From the NCBI GenBank assembly GCA_910584055.1, contig CAJTZS010000043.1, forward strand, positions 1-33,145: a stretch of 33,145 bases of DNA, read 5' to 3'. Positions 7,638-14,293 of the stretch are shown here, one piece after another. How positions within the stretch are numbered: position 1 is the stretch's first letter; each line of letters starts with the position of its first letter. Source of the stretch: an uncultured Muribaculaceae bacterium. Its GTDB lineage: Bacteria; Bacteroidota; Bacteroidia; Bacteroidales; Muribaculaceae. Below the pieces are notes generated by a model that had not been told where the DNA came from, made no database searches, and saw only the letters and a program-made list of their open reading frames with translations. Both the position numbers and the translations under genes were made by a program.

Positions 7638-8393
7638 TCAGCCGTCAATAACAGAATGCTCTACAAGCAAATCTCTAACGGTACGTATGTCTACTTCCTT
7701 ATTGCGGACAAGTTTTTTTGATACACCAAAGTCTGAATAAGAGATGATCACCAACCTTATGTCATGCTCAGGCAAAAGTCTCTGGCGTCTTTGGTCATAT
7801 ATTCTGCGCTGTTCTCCGCGCGATACTCCGCTAACCGTTAGTTTTTTGTCAAAGAATGGCGTCGCCTCGGTGTGTTGACTTTCGTGATACTCTATAACAA
7901 GTCTCAAATCGGGATACCATGCATCGACTGGTAATTTTTTTCCAGAATCCCCTCTAAGGAAATCAAAACAATGTTGACGAAGGGCTTTGCGTCCGAGGAT
8001 TTCATCACAGAGGTCTATAACATAATATTCATCAGAATTCTTTCTTTGGGGTTTCCTGATGGTTACTGTTTCTTTGATGTCATCTTTGACAATAGTTTTC
8101 TTTGACAAGGTTTTCTCTACAGGGTTCGTTTGCCCAACTGTCTTTAGAATCCCATTGTCAAATAGCGATTGTAAATTTGTGACGGTATATGGTATTCTTC
8201 CTGCTACCTCATTCCAATAGAGTCCGATTTTACGAATTTTATCACGTATTCTTTTTTGTTTCTGCTTGGAGATATCGGTTTGTCCCCATTTTTTTACTTG
8301 CTCCAATTCTTCAACCAAAGAAAAAATCTGTTTGGTTTCTGTGGCAGTAAACGTTGTTTTAGATAATCTTTTCATTGCTTGTTCCTTTATCAT
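7638..8393 (-). CDS. Predicted PD-(D/E)XK-type nuclease
   Basis: A 251-residue cytoplasmic protein. The N-terminal part (about 15-85) is helical and charged, ending in WNEVAGRIPYTVTNLQSLF, which could bind nucleic acid. The C-terminal part resembles a restriction-endonuclease-like fold of the DUF559/Vsr kind: Glu131 in CDEILGRKALRQ, Asp157 in PVDAWYPDLRLVIEYHESQH (155-174), Glu168, and His170 where a Lys is often found, followed by EQRRIYDQRRQRLLPEHDIRLVIISY with the Arg-rich helix and last strand. No methylase, helicase or other restriction partner is adjacent, and it sits among envelope genes. The start could also be the ATG at codon 7. The fold assignment rests on motif reading only. Confidence 0.65.
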   Translation of the reverse strand: MIKEQAMKRLSKTTFTATETKQIFSLVEELEQVKKWGQTDISKQKQKRIRDKIRKIGLYWNEVAGRIPYTVTNLQSLFDNGILKTVGQTNPVEKTLSKKTIVKDDIKETVTIRKPQRKNSDEYYVIDLCDEILGRKALRQHCFDFLRGDSGKKLPVDAWYPDLRLVIEYHESQHTEATPFFDKKLTVSGVSRGEQRRIYDQRRQRLLPEHDIRLVIISYSDFGVSKKLVRNKEVDIRTVRDLLVEHSVIDG

Positions 8394-8463
8394 ATTAATA
8401 CTGTTTTGTTACGAGAATCATTAATAATAATATATTTTTGTTTTAATTTGAAGAAGAGAGAGA

Positions 8464-9330
8464 TTATGGATATATGATTTTGATGACTGCGTAAACACTT
8501 AGGATTAGATATGCTGTCAGGAAGATTCCTGTTATCCACCTCATTTCAGTCCTTAGAGATACTATTTTTATATTTTTTTTATTTATAAGGTTATGCGTTA
8601 AACTCTGTATTGAGGATGTCGCATACGGTATCACCCAATATCCTCCTATTCCTAATGTTAACATTGCAACAAGAACCCATCCTGTGAAACGAAGATTGAG
8701 GCACAGCAAGCTCCATTCGTGTGTGTAGAAAGGTTTATTTATATTAGAAAAGAATGTGAATGCTCTTATATTGACGAAATCCGAGGGATTCATTTCTGCA
8801 ATCAGGAAGATTCGAATTGTATTTCTCAGTGAGAAATAAATTACAAACGCGTTTCCGATAACAGACATTATGATTATGGTGATCAAATTGTTACTTATCA
8901 TAGTAATAACTATGAATAGCATTCCGAAAGCAAGTGGGAAAAGAATAAATTCTACTATAAAGGTTAGGAAATAAACTTCTATGCTTTTAATGAATATGGA
9001 TTTATTCAATAAGCCGAAAAAGATAAATTTTATATTTCGGTTCCCCTTTCCGATTTCTTTGATAAATCGTAGATAACCGTAGAAAAGAGAAGGACTCATA
9101 ATCAAAGCCGCGATTATGATAAGAATACCCAAAATCCAATACATGCCTTCCTGAGAGATATGTAAGTCAAACCAACCAATGTATGCTATATATGGCAAAG
9201 ACAGAATAGCGGTCGTTAATCCTATTGAAAGGTATAACGCAAAGCAATAAATAGATGTACCTAATGCTGCAAAATTCCAATTGTGGGAAAGCATATTCTT
9301 TGCCTCTCTCATAAATATTCTCGAGTCCAT
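8464..9330 (-). CDS. DUF975-like integral membrane protein
   Basis: A 288-residue inner-membrane protein with about six hydrophobic helices, first at 20-50 and last at 265-287. The start MREAKNMLSHNWNFAALGTSIYCF, the central amphipathic FIKEIGKGNRNIKFIFFGLL and the loop NINKPFYTHEWSLLCLNLRFTGW fit the DUF975 pattern, whose members are of unknown function. The lipoprotein gene upstream ends 45 bp before and the nuclease gene begins 70 bp after, so it is probably in one transcript with them. No enzymatic motif is visible. Confidence 0.75.
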   Translation of the reverse strand: MDSRIFMREAKNMLSHNWNFAALGTSIYCFALYLSIGLTTAILSLPYIAYIGWFDLHISQEGMYWILGILIIIAALIMSPSLFYGYLRFIKEIGKGNRNIKFIFFGLLNKSIFIKSIEVYFLTFIVEFILFPLAFGMLFIVITMISNNLITIIIMSVIGNAFVIYFSLRNTIRIFLIAEMNPSDFVNIRAFTFFSNINKPFYTHEWSLLCLNLRFTGWVLVAMLTLGIGGYWVIPYATSSIQSLTHNLINKKNIKIVSLRTEMRWITGIFLTAYLILSVYAVIKIIYP

Positions 9331-9375
9331 ATAATATGTTTTATGAATTTCAATAGAATTATTTGTTGGAGGGGA

Positions 9376-9822
9376 TTATTGGCAGGAGGTAAGCGTGAGT
9401 GTGCACACTTTTGTAAAGACATCGGCATTGCCGGTGTCGTTGAGATATAGAGCGAAGCGGCCTTCCTGCTGGCAGATGACGGCATAAACGGCATAGCCGG
9501 TGTTTTCTACGGGACCGATTACGAAAACTCCTTCCAGATTCGTGTCCGGATTTGGATAAAATGTCATACCGGTTGATATGAGTTTTGATAAGGGAATACC
9601 GGCCAATGGGAAGGAAAGGGTCATCCCTGACGGATCTTTCAATTCCGCTTTTGCAGTATGGGAATCGAGCGTCCATGTGCGGGAAGAGCCTTCTTCTCGG
9701 AATGTCATTACACTCGAGGTGGATGTGCTACTGCAAGCGTTGAGGATGATAAGGATAAAACCTGCGCATATCGTAAGCAGTCCAGGAGCCGTTTCTTGTG
9801 CGATGTTGGATTTTGTAGTCAT
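9376..9822 (-). CDS. Small lipoprotein, first gene of the cluster
   Basis: A 148-residue lipoprotein. I chose the ATG at 9822 and not the longer frame to 9930, because only this start places the hydrophobic segment and lipobox LNAC (Cys30) at a normal distance. The extra 36 codons would also fall in a palindromic region. After a Ser/Thr linker, the domain contains TFYPNPDTNLEG (87-98), GPV (103-105), YAVYAV (110-115) and GRFALYLN (121-128). This arrangement recurs in the lipoprotein encoded at 5201-5869, suggesting an old duplication. It lies first in the minus-strand cluster and is preceded by a structured leader. Function unknown. Confidence 0.75.
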   Translation of the reverse strand: MTTKSNIAQETAPGLLTICAGFILIILNACSSTSTSSVMTFREEGSSRTWTLDSHTAKAELKDPSGMTLSFPLAGIPLSKLISTGMTFYPNPDTNLEGVFVIGPVENTGYAVYAVICQQEGRFALYLNDTGNADVFTKVCTLTLTSCQ

Positions 9823-9859
9823 GCCTATATATGAAAAAAGTGTGAAACATCCGTGCATT

Positions 9860-10006
9860 TTCCGGTTCAGGCCTTGGCGTGCCCATTCGTGGATATGGCA
9901 GGAGTTCCACACTATTACGGGCATGCGCATTGCGCAGATCGCTCATAATAATGAAGACCAAGTCATATGCTCCACGAATGTCTAAACCGCCAAGTTCGAA
10001 CCGGAA
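9860..10006. repeat. Interrupted 147-bp palindrome in a gene-free stretch
   Basis: Four blocks recur as inverted copies in the same order: TTCCGGTTC (9860), CTTGGCG (9873), CATTCGTGGA (9884) and TATG (9894) against CATA (9964), TCCACGAATG (9971), CGCCAAG (9988) and GAACCGGAA (9998). The spacers differ, so it would fold as a stem with internal loops. The stretch 9823-10338 holds no convincing gene: besides this palindrome it has small hairpins near 10031 (CCTC-ATATA-GAGG) and 10058 (GTCTTC-CTAC-GAAGAC), a hairpin at 10253 and two promoter-like boxes. Read on the minus strand, the palindrome would be the leader of the lipoprotein gene at 9822. Confidence 0.6.
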
Positions 10007-10075
10007 GCCATATTGCTATGTTGCCGGAAACCTCATATAGAGGTCCCTATAAGTCGTCTTCCTACGAAGACTTTG

Positions 10076-10083
10076 CAAATATA
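10076..10083 (-). promoter_or_regulatory. -7 box upstream of the structured leader
   Basis: TATATTTG on the minus strand fits TAnnTTTG. Transcription from here would give a leader of roughly 245 nt that includes the whole palindrome before the lipoprotein start at 9822. No good -33 box was found. Confidence 0.35.
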
Positions 10084-10252
10084 ACAATAATTTTTGGAAT
10101 CTCCTGCCTATCTACGATTATTTCAAAAATAAAAAACGGCAATTATATGAGTCTAAAGGTTTTCAAACTTTTTGACGAAAGATATGCCGTGTTTGACGCA
10201 AAATTATTATGATGAAGAGACGTATTTTGTCGTCTTTCAAAAAATGTTCTTG

Positions 10253-10273
10253 GCGACATTATGTGTCGCTTTT
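10253..10273 (+). terminator. Short hairpin with T run
   Basis: GCGACA-TTATG-TGTCGC followed by TTTT. A second weaker stem, AGACG...CGTCT, lies about 20 bp before. No gene clearly ends here on the plus strand, so it may be an orphan terminator or an attenuator. Confidence 0.4.
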
Positions 10274-10279
10274 AAGTGT

Positions 10280-10287
10280 TAAATTTG
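10280..10287 (+). promoter_or_regulatory. -7 box before the small-gene pair
   Basis: TAAATTTG matches TAnnTTTG 52 bp before the first ATG of the 48-residue gene. The -33 box is not clear. Confidence 0.35.
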
Positions 10288-10338
10288 CGCTATAAATAAT
10301 TATATGAACTATAAACCGTTAATGAATCAAGGGGAATT

Positions 10339-10485
10339 ATGATGAAGTTGATTAATTATATGCAAGATAAAGGATTAGGGGAATTCATGGAGGTAGGGAA
10401 CTGGAGGAGGAAGATTGAAAAGGAGATGTTGCGTGAGTTTGAGGCTCATTACGGTGTGCTTCCTTTTGCTAATTTACGTTTTTAG
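10339..10485 (+). CDS. 48-residue hypothetical protein
   Basis: An open frame from a double ATG at 10339 to TAG at 10485, with AAGGGG about 5 bp before the start, a better ribosome site than most genes here have. The peptide (MMKLINYMQDKGLGEFMEVG, then a basic-acidic helix WRRKIEKEMLREFEAHYG) looks amphipathic and helical. Its stop codon is 2 bp before the TTG start of the next gene, which suggests coupled translation. I know no family for it. A non-coding reading is possible. Confidence 0.5.
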   Translation: MMKLINYMQDKGLGEFMEVGNWRRKIEKEMLREFEAHYGVLPFANLRF

Positions 10486-10487
10486 CT

Positions 10488-10826
10488 TTGAAAAAGAATT
10501 CGAAAATCACTCCGTGGATTGTCGTTGCAATGTGCGTGACAGTAGGTATAATTACTTGCCATCCCCGTCATGCTCTCTTGGAAGATGAGGGGCATACCGT
10601 TTCGGAAGAGGTTGCGGATTCGGCAACCTTTTCAGAAACAGTTACTATGCGTGACAGTTGTGATGTCTATCAACCGAATCCCGTATGGAGCGGACGCGAT
10701 TCCTCATATGGCAATGGCCGTAAGAATGATATAGACAGGTATCAGGACGAATATGATGATTATGCAGCCGATCCTGAAGATGAAATCTCTTTCCCTCCGG
10801 AGATATTCGACTTCAACGATGATTGA
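10488..10826 (+). CDS. Small exported acidic protein, TTG start
   Basis: A 112-residue frame. No ATG or GTG lies between the last in-frame stop (10470) and the coding region, so TTG at 10488 is the only reasonable start. The N-terminus MKKNSKITPWIVVAMCVTVG is a signal or anchor. Cys24 follows IIT, a poor lipobox, so a membrane anchor is equally likely. The mature part is strongly acidic, with Asp/Glu/Tyr-rich runs such as DIDRYQDEYDDY and a DFNDD end, and lacks recognisable domains. It probably shares a transcript with the 48-residue gene in front and is followed by a strong hairpin at 10878. Function unknown. Confidence 0.6.
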   Translation: MKKNSKITPWIVVAMCVTVGIITCHPRHALLEDEGHTVSEEVADSATFSETVTMRDSCDVYQPNPVWSGRDSSYGNGRKNDIDRYQDEYDDYAADPEDEISFPPEIFDFNDD

Positions 10827-10841
10827 TACCTGGCAATATAG

Positions 10842-10947
10842 CTAAATTTCGATTTATCTGCCTGATTAAATCAAGTGTTTCGCGTCAGCCCTCTTCAAGG
10901 GCTGACGCGAAAGTTTGGTTTATTCAGTGAGATAAATCGGGATTTAG
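10842..10947. repeat. Fold-back repeat, copy 1
   Basis: Outer arms 10842-10869 and 10920-10947 are inverted copies matching at 23 of 28 positions, centred on ATTTATCT. They enclose a perfect inner hairpin. The right arm contains GTGAGATAAAT, which also forms the arms of the element at 21968-22374, so this is a dispersed repeat and not a unique site. Confidence 0.65.
10878..10912 (+). terminator. 15-bp perfect hairpin after the small acidic gene
   Basis: TTTCGCGTCAGCCCT and its exact complement flank the loop CTTCA; GTTTGGTTT follows. It lies 51 bp past the stop at 10826 and is placed to end that transcript. It is also the core of the fold-back repeat. Confidence 0.65.
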
Positions 10948-10978
10948 TTGGAGAGTTGGAACTTTTACACTATATTTG
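10948..10978 (+). promoter_or_regulatory. Promoter of the WYL regulator
   Basis: TTG at 10948-10950, a 20-bp spacer and TATATTTG at 10971-10978 match the Bacteroidales consensus. The predicted start of transcription (about 10982-10986) is only about 10 nt before the ATG. Confidence 0.6.
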
Positions 10979-10993
10979 GTAAAATGATTGATT

Positions 10994-11914
10994 ATGAGGG
11001 CGGTTTTCGATACTTTGAGACGGCAGATGCTGATGGTGAATATGCTGCAACGGGCTAAAATCCCGGTGCTTGCGGATGATATATTTGATTATCTTGAAAA
11101 ACGGAGCGTTTCGAACGGATTTCCTTATCCGGAGGAACGGAAATCCCGCATGCGTCAACTGCAGCGGGATATGATTGATATTGCAGATATGTTTCACGTT
11201 GAAATTAAACGAGTGGGGAAGTCGTCTTATCGTATTGCGGAGTCATATGATGATCCTCCAATTGATTACAATCGTTTCTTTGCTGACTTTGATTTGTTGA
11301 CTTCGCTCGATCCCGGCAACCCGATTTCCAAACATGTCATTCCCGAACGTAACAGGAACAAGGGCTCGGAAAACCTATCGCCGATATTGCAGGCCATCAA
11401 ACGCAGGAACGTTATAGAGTTTGATTATACCAATTACCGTAAAGGAAACATTGTGCGGCATCATAAGATATGTCCCCATTATCTTAAGGAGGATCAACGG
11501 TTGTGGTATGTAATCGGTTTTGAAAATGGTAAACCGTTTTCTTTCGCTCTCGACAGAATAACCGCTCTGTCAGTTTTGGATGAAGAGTTCAAATTTAACA
11601 CTGATTTTGACCTTGAAGAGCATTTTAAGGATTGTTTCGGTATTTGGTCGGACCCGTCTGTGGAAACAGAGGAGATAGAACTAAAGTATGATTCTCTTGA
11701 CGGATCTTTTCTTAAAGTTATACCTATTCATCCCTCTCAGGAGATAATAGCCGATAGGGAGGATGAATTCCGCATAAAACTGCGTCTCAAGATTACACGC
11801 GATTTCGTGATGGAGCTTTTACGGCGTAGCCGTTCGCTTGAAGTGATCCGGCCTCTCCATCTGCGCCAAAAAATTTACGACCTCCTTGCTGCCGGAGCCA
11901 TCCGCAATGGGTAA
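10994..11914 (+). CDS. WYL-domain transcriptional regulator
   Basis: About 306 residues. The N-terminal region (1-80) is a winged HTH: MLQRAKIPVLADDIFDYL, then a second helical pair with ERKSRMRQLQRDM. The WYL domain spans roughly 125-210, with ILQAIKRRNVIEFDYTNYR, the core RLWYVIGFENGKPFSFALDR and the following strand. A WCX-like C-terminal part ends in LEVIRPLHLRQKIYDLL. WYL proteins bind ligands, often nucleotides or nucleic acid, and frequently control defence or stress genes. The start is taken at ATG 10994; an in-frame TTG lies two codons earlier. The predicted promoter leaves almost no leader. It converges on the DUF3990 module with 31 bp between stops. Target genes cannot be told from sequence. 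Confidence 0.9.
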   Translation: MRAVFDTLRRQMLMVNMLQRAKIPVLADDIFDYLEKRSVSNGFPYPEERKSRMRQLQRDMIDIADMFHVEIKRVGKSSYRIAESYDDPPIDYNRFFADFDLLTSLDPGNPISKHVIPERNRNKGSENLSPILQAIKRRNVIEFDYTNYRKGNIVRHHKICPHYLKEDQRLWYVIGFENGKPFSFALDRITALSVLDEEFKFNTDFDLEEHFKDCFGIWSDPSVETEEIELKYDSLDGSFLKVIPIHPSQEIIADREDEFRIKLRLKITRDFVMELLRRSRSLEVIRPLHLRQKIYDLLAAGAIRNG

Positions 11915-11945
11915 TTGATAATCTCAACTTGTGAGGTTATCATGT

Positions 11946-12167
11946 TTATGCGATTTTGCCGGTTTCGATTTCGGATTTGAGGAATTGGAAGATATAGACG
12001 GATCCTTGATAGTAAAGGCCACATTCAGGGTCATTGAGTTTGGCGAATGTCTGTGAGGCGTACAGCTCATCCAGAGCATGCCGTATGTCCCAGCCATATT
12101 CTGCTATCAGCATCTCTGTGAGTTCCGCAGCAAGGCATTCTATTTGAAATTGGATATCTTGTGTCAT
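11946..12167 (-). CDS. Small DUF3791-like protein, third gene of the ART-toxin module
   Basis: A 73-residue helical, acidic protein (MTQDIQFQIECLAAELTEML, then YGWDIRHALDEL, CGLYYQGSVYIFQFLKSEIE). Its ATG overlaps the stop of the DUF3990 gene by 4 bp (ATGA), so its expression is tied to that gene. I recall small proteins of this shape next to DUF3990 genes in Bacteroidales, but the family name is uncertain. As a small acidic partner it could be an antitoxin or a specificity subunit. No catalytic residues are apparent. Confidence 0.65.
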   Translation of the reverse strand: MTQDIQFQIECLAAELTEMLIAEYGWDIRHALDELYASQTFAKLNDPECGLYYQGSVYIFQFLKSEIETGKIA

Positions 12168-12652
12168 AGCTCTACGCGTTTTAGAAGTTCAACTGCGCGA
12201 GGAGTGCCGAAGAAATACTGGATGGCATGATCTCCCTTGTATTTCAATTCCTCAACCAAATCGGCAGCCGATAGATACCCCATTATATAGCGGCGTATCT
12301 GAACACCAACTGTGTCGTCGGCAATTGGACCAATCACTATATCGTAGGAATGAGCCGGGATATCAGAGTTGTTTTTACGATTAATTACCACGAACGCTGC
12401 CCACTCCTCAGAATAATCAGTAAAAACCTTAATGTTCAAGCCCAGTTCATATGCCTTGGCTTCGTCAAATTCAAAACATGATAGAGTCGGTTCTCCCTCT
12501 ACTTGAAATCTTACGGTTCGTATTGCCATGCCCATAGCTTGGTCAGGGTTGGCGTTAAGATAGAATCCTTGACCGAAATCCTTTCCGCGTTTACTGCGTG
12601 AAAGGTCGATTTTTTCGATGGCAACATTTGATCCGTGATATAGACGTATCAT
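12164..12652 (-). CDS. DUF3990 protein, predicted ADP-ribosyltransferase-fold toxin
   Basis: A 162-residue cytoplasmic protein of the DUF3990 type. It opens RLYHGSNVAIEKIDLSRSK with His6, followed by KDFGQGFYLN (24-33) with Tyr31, and near the end HAIQYFFGTPRAVELL with Gln145. This His...Tyr...[Glu/Gln] order is that of diphtheria-toxin-like ADP-ribosyltransferases, in which His and Tyr hold NAD. The family has been linked by sequence to that superfamily, but I know of no characterised member to cite. Both neighbours overlap it by 4 bp, a pattern of toxin-antitoxin operons. Gln in the last position suggests either a different acceptor chemistry or a member acting on nucleic acid or a small molecule. 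Activity is inferred. Confidence 0.8.
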   Translation of the reverse strand: MIRLYHGSNVAIEKIDLSRSKRGKDFGQGFYLNANPDQAMGMAIRTVRFQVEGEPTLSCFEFDEAKAYELGLNIKVFTDYSEEWAAFVVINRKNNSDIPAHSYDIVIGPIADDTVGVQIRRYIMGYLSAADLVEELKYKGDHAIQYFFGTPRAVELLKRVEL

Positions 12653-12873
12653 ATTTTGCCTCCTTTCCGGCTACAAAGCACTTGGAGGTCGGCGACTGCA
12701 TCTTCTATGGAGAGAGTATGTTCAGCGGCATAGCAGTCAAGAAGGAAATCAATGCCGGTGAAACGGCGCAGATATGCGTATGCCTGTGAATTGGAGAGTC
12801 TGTATCGCTGGGCGAAAGCGCCGACACAGGCAACCACATACTCGATTCGGTTGAATATTTCTTTCTTGTCCAT
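12649..12873 (-). CDS. DUF3791 protein, probable partner of the DUF3990 gene
   Basis: A 74-residue helical protein, MDKKEIFNRIEYVVACVGAF then RLSNSQAYAYLRRFTGIDFL and AAEHTLSIEDAVADL, which fits the DUF3791 pattern (a Ser-x2-xAYxYL helix, G-I-x-FL, a Cys/Glu helix, HTLS, DAVxDL). Genes of this family commonly precede DUF3990 genes, so an antitoxin or loading role is likely. It is the first gene of the three, with a TAAATTTG promoter box 24 bp upstream of its ATG, and its stop overlaps the next start by 4 bp. Confidence 0.75.
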   Translation of the reverse strand: MDKKEIFNRIEYVVACVGAFAQRYRLSNSQAYAYLRRFTGIDFLLDCYAAEHTLSIEDAVADLQVLCSRKGGKI

Positions 12874-12896
12874 AATCTATGCATTATTGTTAAACG

Positions 12897-12904
12897 CAAA
12901 TTTA
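12897..12904 (-). promoter_or_regulatory. -7 box of the DUF3791-DUF3990 operon
   Basis: TAAATTTG on the minus strand, 23 bp upstream of the DUF3791 ATG. No clear -33 partner. Confidence 0.45.
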
Positions 12905-12991
12905 ATCATTTTTTGTGAGAGCGACGGCATGTAAACTATTAATTCTGCGCACTGTCCGTCGGATTAGTCTCGTTGGAGGAAAGATTGGGTT

Positions 12992-14293
12992 TTAGCGGGC
13001 GGAGCGGAAGCGGATGTTGAAGCGGGTGATGTTGTCTGGATCGGTGCGCAGGGAGTAATCCGCGGAATGTTTGTGGAGGATTTCTGACACCAGCATGAGC
13101 CCTAACCCACGTCCGGAACGTTTCGTGGAGAAGAACGGGCTGAACAGCTGTGATGCGGTGTGGCTGTCGATCGGTGTCCCGTCATTGGCAATTCCCAGTG
13201 TGACGTGTTTGCTGTTGCGGCAAAGGGATATTGATATTTTACCTTTGTCAGGGATGCTCTCGACCGCATTCTTGACAATATTCACAATCACTTGCTGAAT
13301 CATTGTCATGTCAGCGTTTACAAGCATGATTTCATTGCCTTCACCGCCTTCGACAAACAGTTCTAAATTGATTTTCTCACCTGATATCAAACGTAAGAAG
13401 GGGAGCATCTTGTTCAGTTCGGCCGTCAGGTCTACCCTCCGGAATTCCGGCTCGGGAAGCCTCGCGAGGTTGGCGAAGGAATCAATGAAGCCGCACATGG
13501 ACTCGCATCTTTGCTGACAACTTTCTATGGTGCTTTTGAGGTCAGGTTCGTTGTCGGATTCCTCGGCTATCATTTCAAGTACGGACTCCACGCTTCCCAT
13601 CGTGTTGTTGACTTCATGGGATATCATACGTATCACTTTCTCGTATGCCTCTTTTTCCGCCTTCCTTACTGCTTCCGCCATCTCTTCCACAAGGTAGAAA
13701 TGCCTGCGGAATCCTTCTTGCATGAACCGGAGATGGTAGCAACGGAACAGGGCGGTTCCGCTGTAACGCACCACTCGGGATTCTCCGGATTTCAGATCGA
13801 CGAGAGTCCTTATGATATCATTGTCAATTTCTTCCAGTTTCTTACCTGACAGGTCATCGTCTTGAAGCCCGGTGATCTGCATAAATGCCTTGTTGACCAT
13901 TGAGACATTGTGGTCAAGATTCAGCATCGCCACACCCATCGGAGAGGCATCGACGAGAAGCTTTAGGAAAGAATCCTGTTCACGCAGGTGCAGTCGTTCG
14001 TTTTTCAGGCGGGTTATGAGTTCATTGAAGAGGGTCACAATCCTGTCGGCCCCGGGTTCGCCCACTTTCGCAAGCCGGCTGTTCATGTCCTGTGCGGACA
14101 GCAGTTCTATTCCACGCTGTGCCGCTGTCACCGGTTTTACCACGCTCCTGTACAGTAGTGTCAGAATGATTAAAGCTGTCAGGTCTGCGCCCAATATCCA
14201 CCAGCGTTCAGGCTGCATCGTGAAGAATGGAGTTGCAACGGCTAATGACAAGATAATCACAACTAACAAAATGAAAAGAGACTTGGGTTTCAT
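12992..14293 (-). CDS. Sensor histidine kinase, NtrY/AtoS-like
   Basis: A 433-residue inner-membrane kinase. Two helices (5-24 and 31-48) are separated by only a few residues, so there is almost no periplasmic sensor domain. A HAMP-like segment follows (52-105), then a PAS domain (about 107-205, LLVDASPMGVAMLNLDHNVS). The phospho-accepting His226 lies in MISHEVNNTMGSVES. The ATPase domain has the N box IVKNAVES (339-346), IANDGTPI and LFSPFFSTKRSGRGLGLM. Its ATG overlaps the response-regulator stop by 4 bp, so the pair is co-translated. With such a short periplasmic loop, the signal is probably sensed in or near the membrane or by the PAS domain, as expected for envelope or drug stress. Confidence 0.93.
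   Translation of the reverse strand: MKPKSLFILLVVIILSLAVATPFFTMQPERWWILGADLTALIILTLLYRSVVKPVTAAQRGIELLSAQDMNSRLAKVGEPGADRIVTLFNELITRLKNERLHLREQDSFLKLLVDASPMGVAMLNLDHNVSMVNKAFMQITGLQDDDLSGKKLEEIDNDIIRTLVDLKSGESRVVRYSGTALFRCYHLRFMQEGFRRHFYLVEEMAEAVRKAEKEAYEKVIRMISHEVNNTMGSVESVLEMIAEESDNEPDLKSTIESCQQRCESMCGFIDSFANLARLPEPEFRRVDLTAELNKMLPFLRLISGEKINLELFVEGGEGNEIMLVNADMTMIQQVIVNIVKNAVESIPDKGKISISLCRNSKHVTLGIANDGTPIDSHTASQLFSPFFSTKRSGRGLGLMLVSEILHKHSADYSLRTDPDNITRFNIRFRSAR

Noticed and set aside
9823..9930. Longer N-terminus for the lipoprotein at 9376-9822
   Set aside because: The extra 36 residues push the signal peptide inside the chain and come from palindromic DNA.
9967..10212. 81-codon plus-strand frame in the gene-free stretch
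   Set aside because: It starts inside the palindrome, has no ribosome site or recognisable domain, and its composition matches the AT-rich intergenic DNA.
10842..10947. CRISPR-like or integron attC site
   Set aside because: There is no series of equal repeats with spacers, and the attC core sites are not present; it is a fold-back repeat with a terminator-like core.
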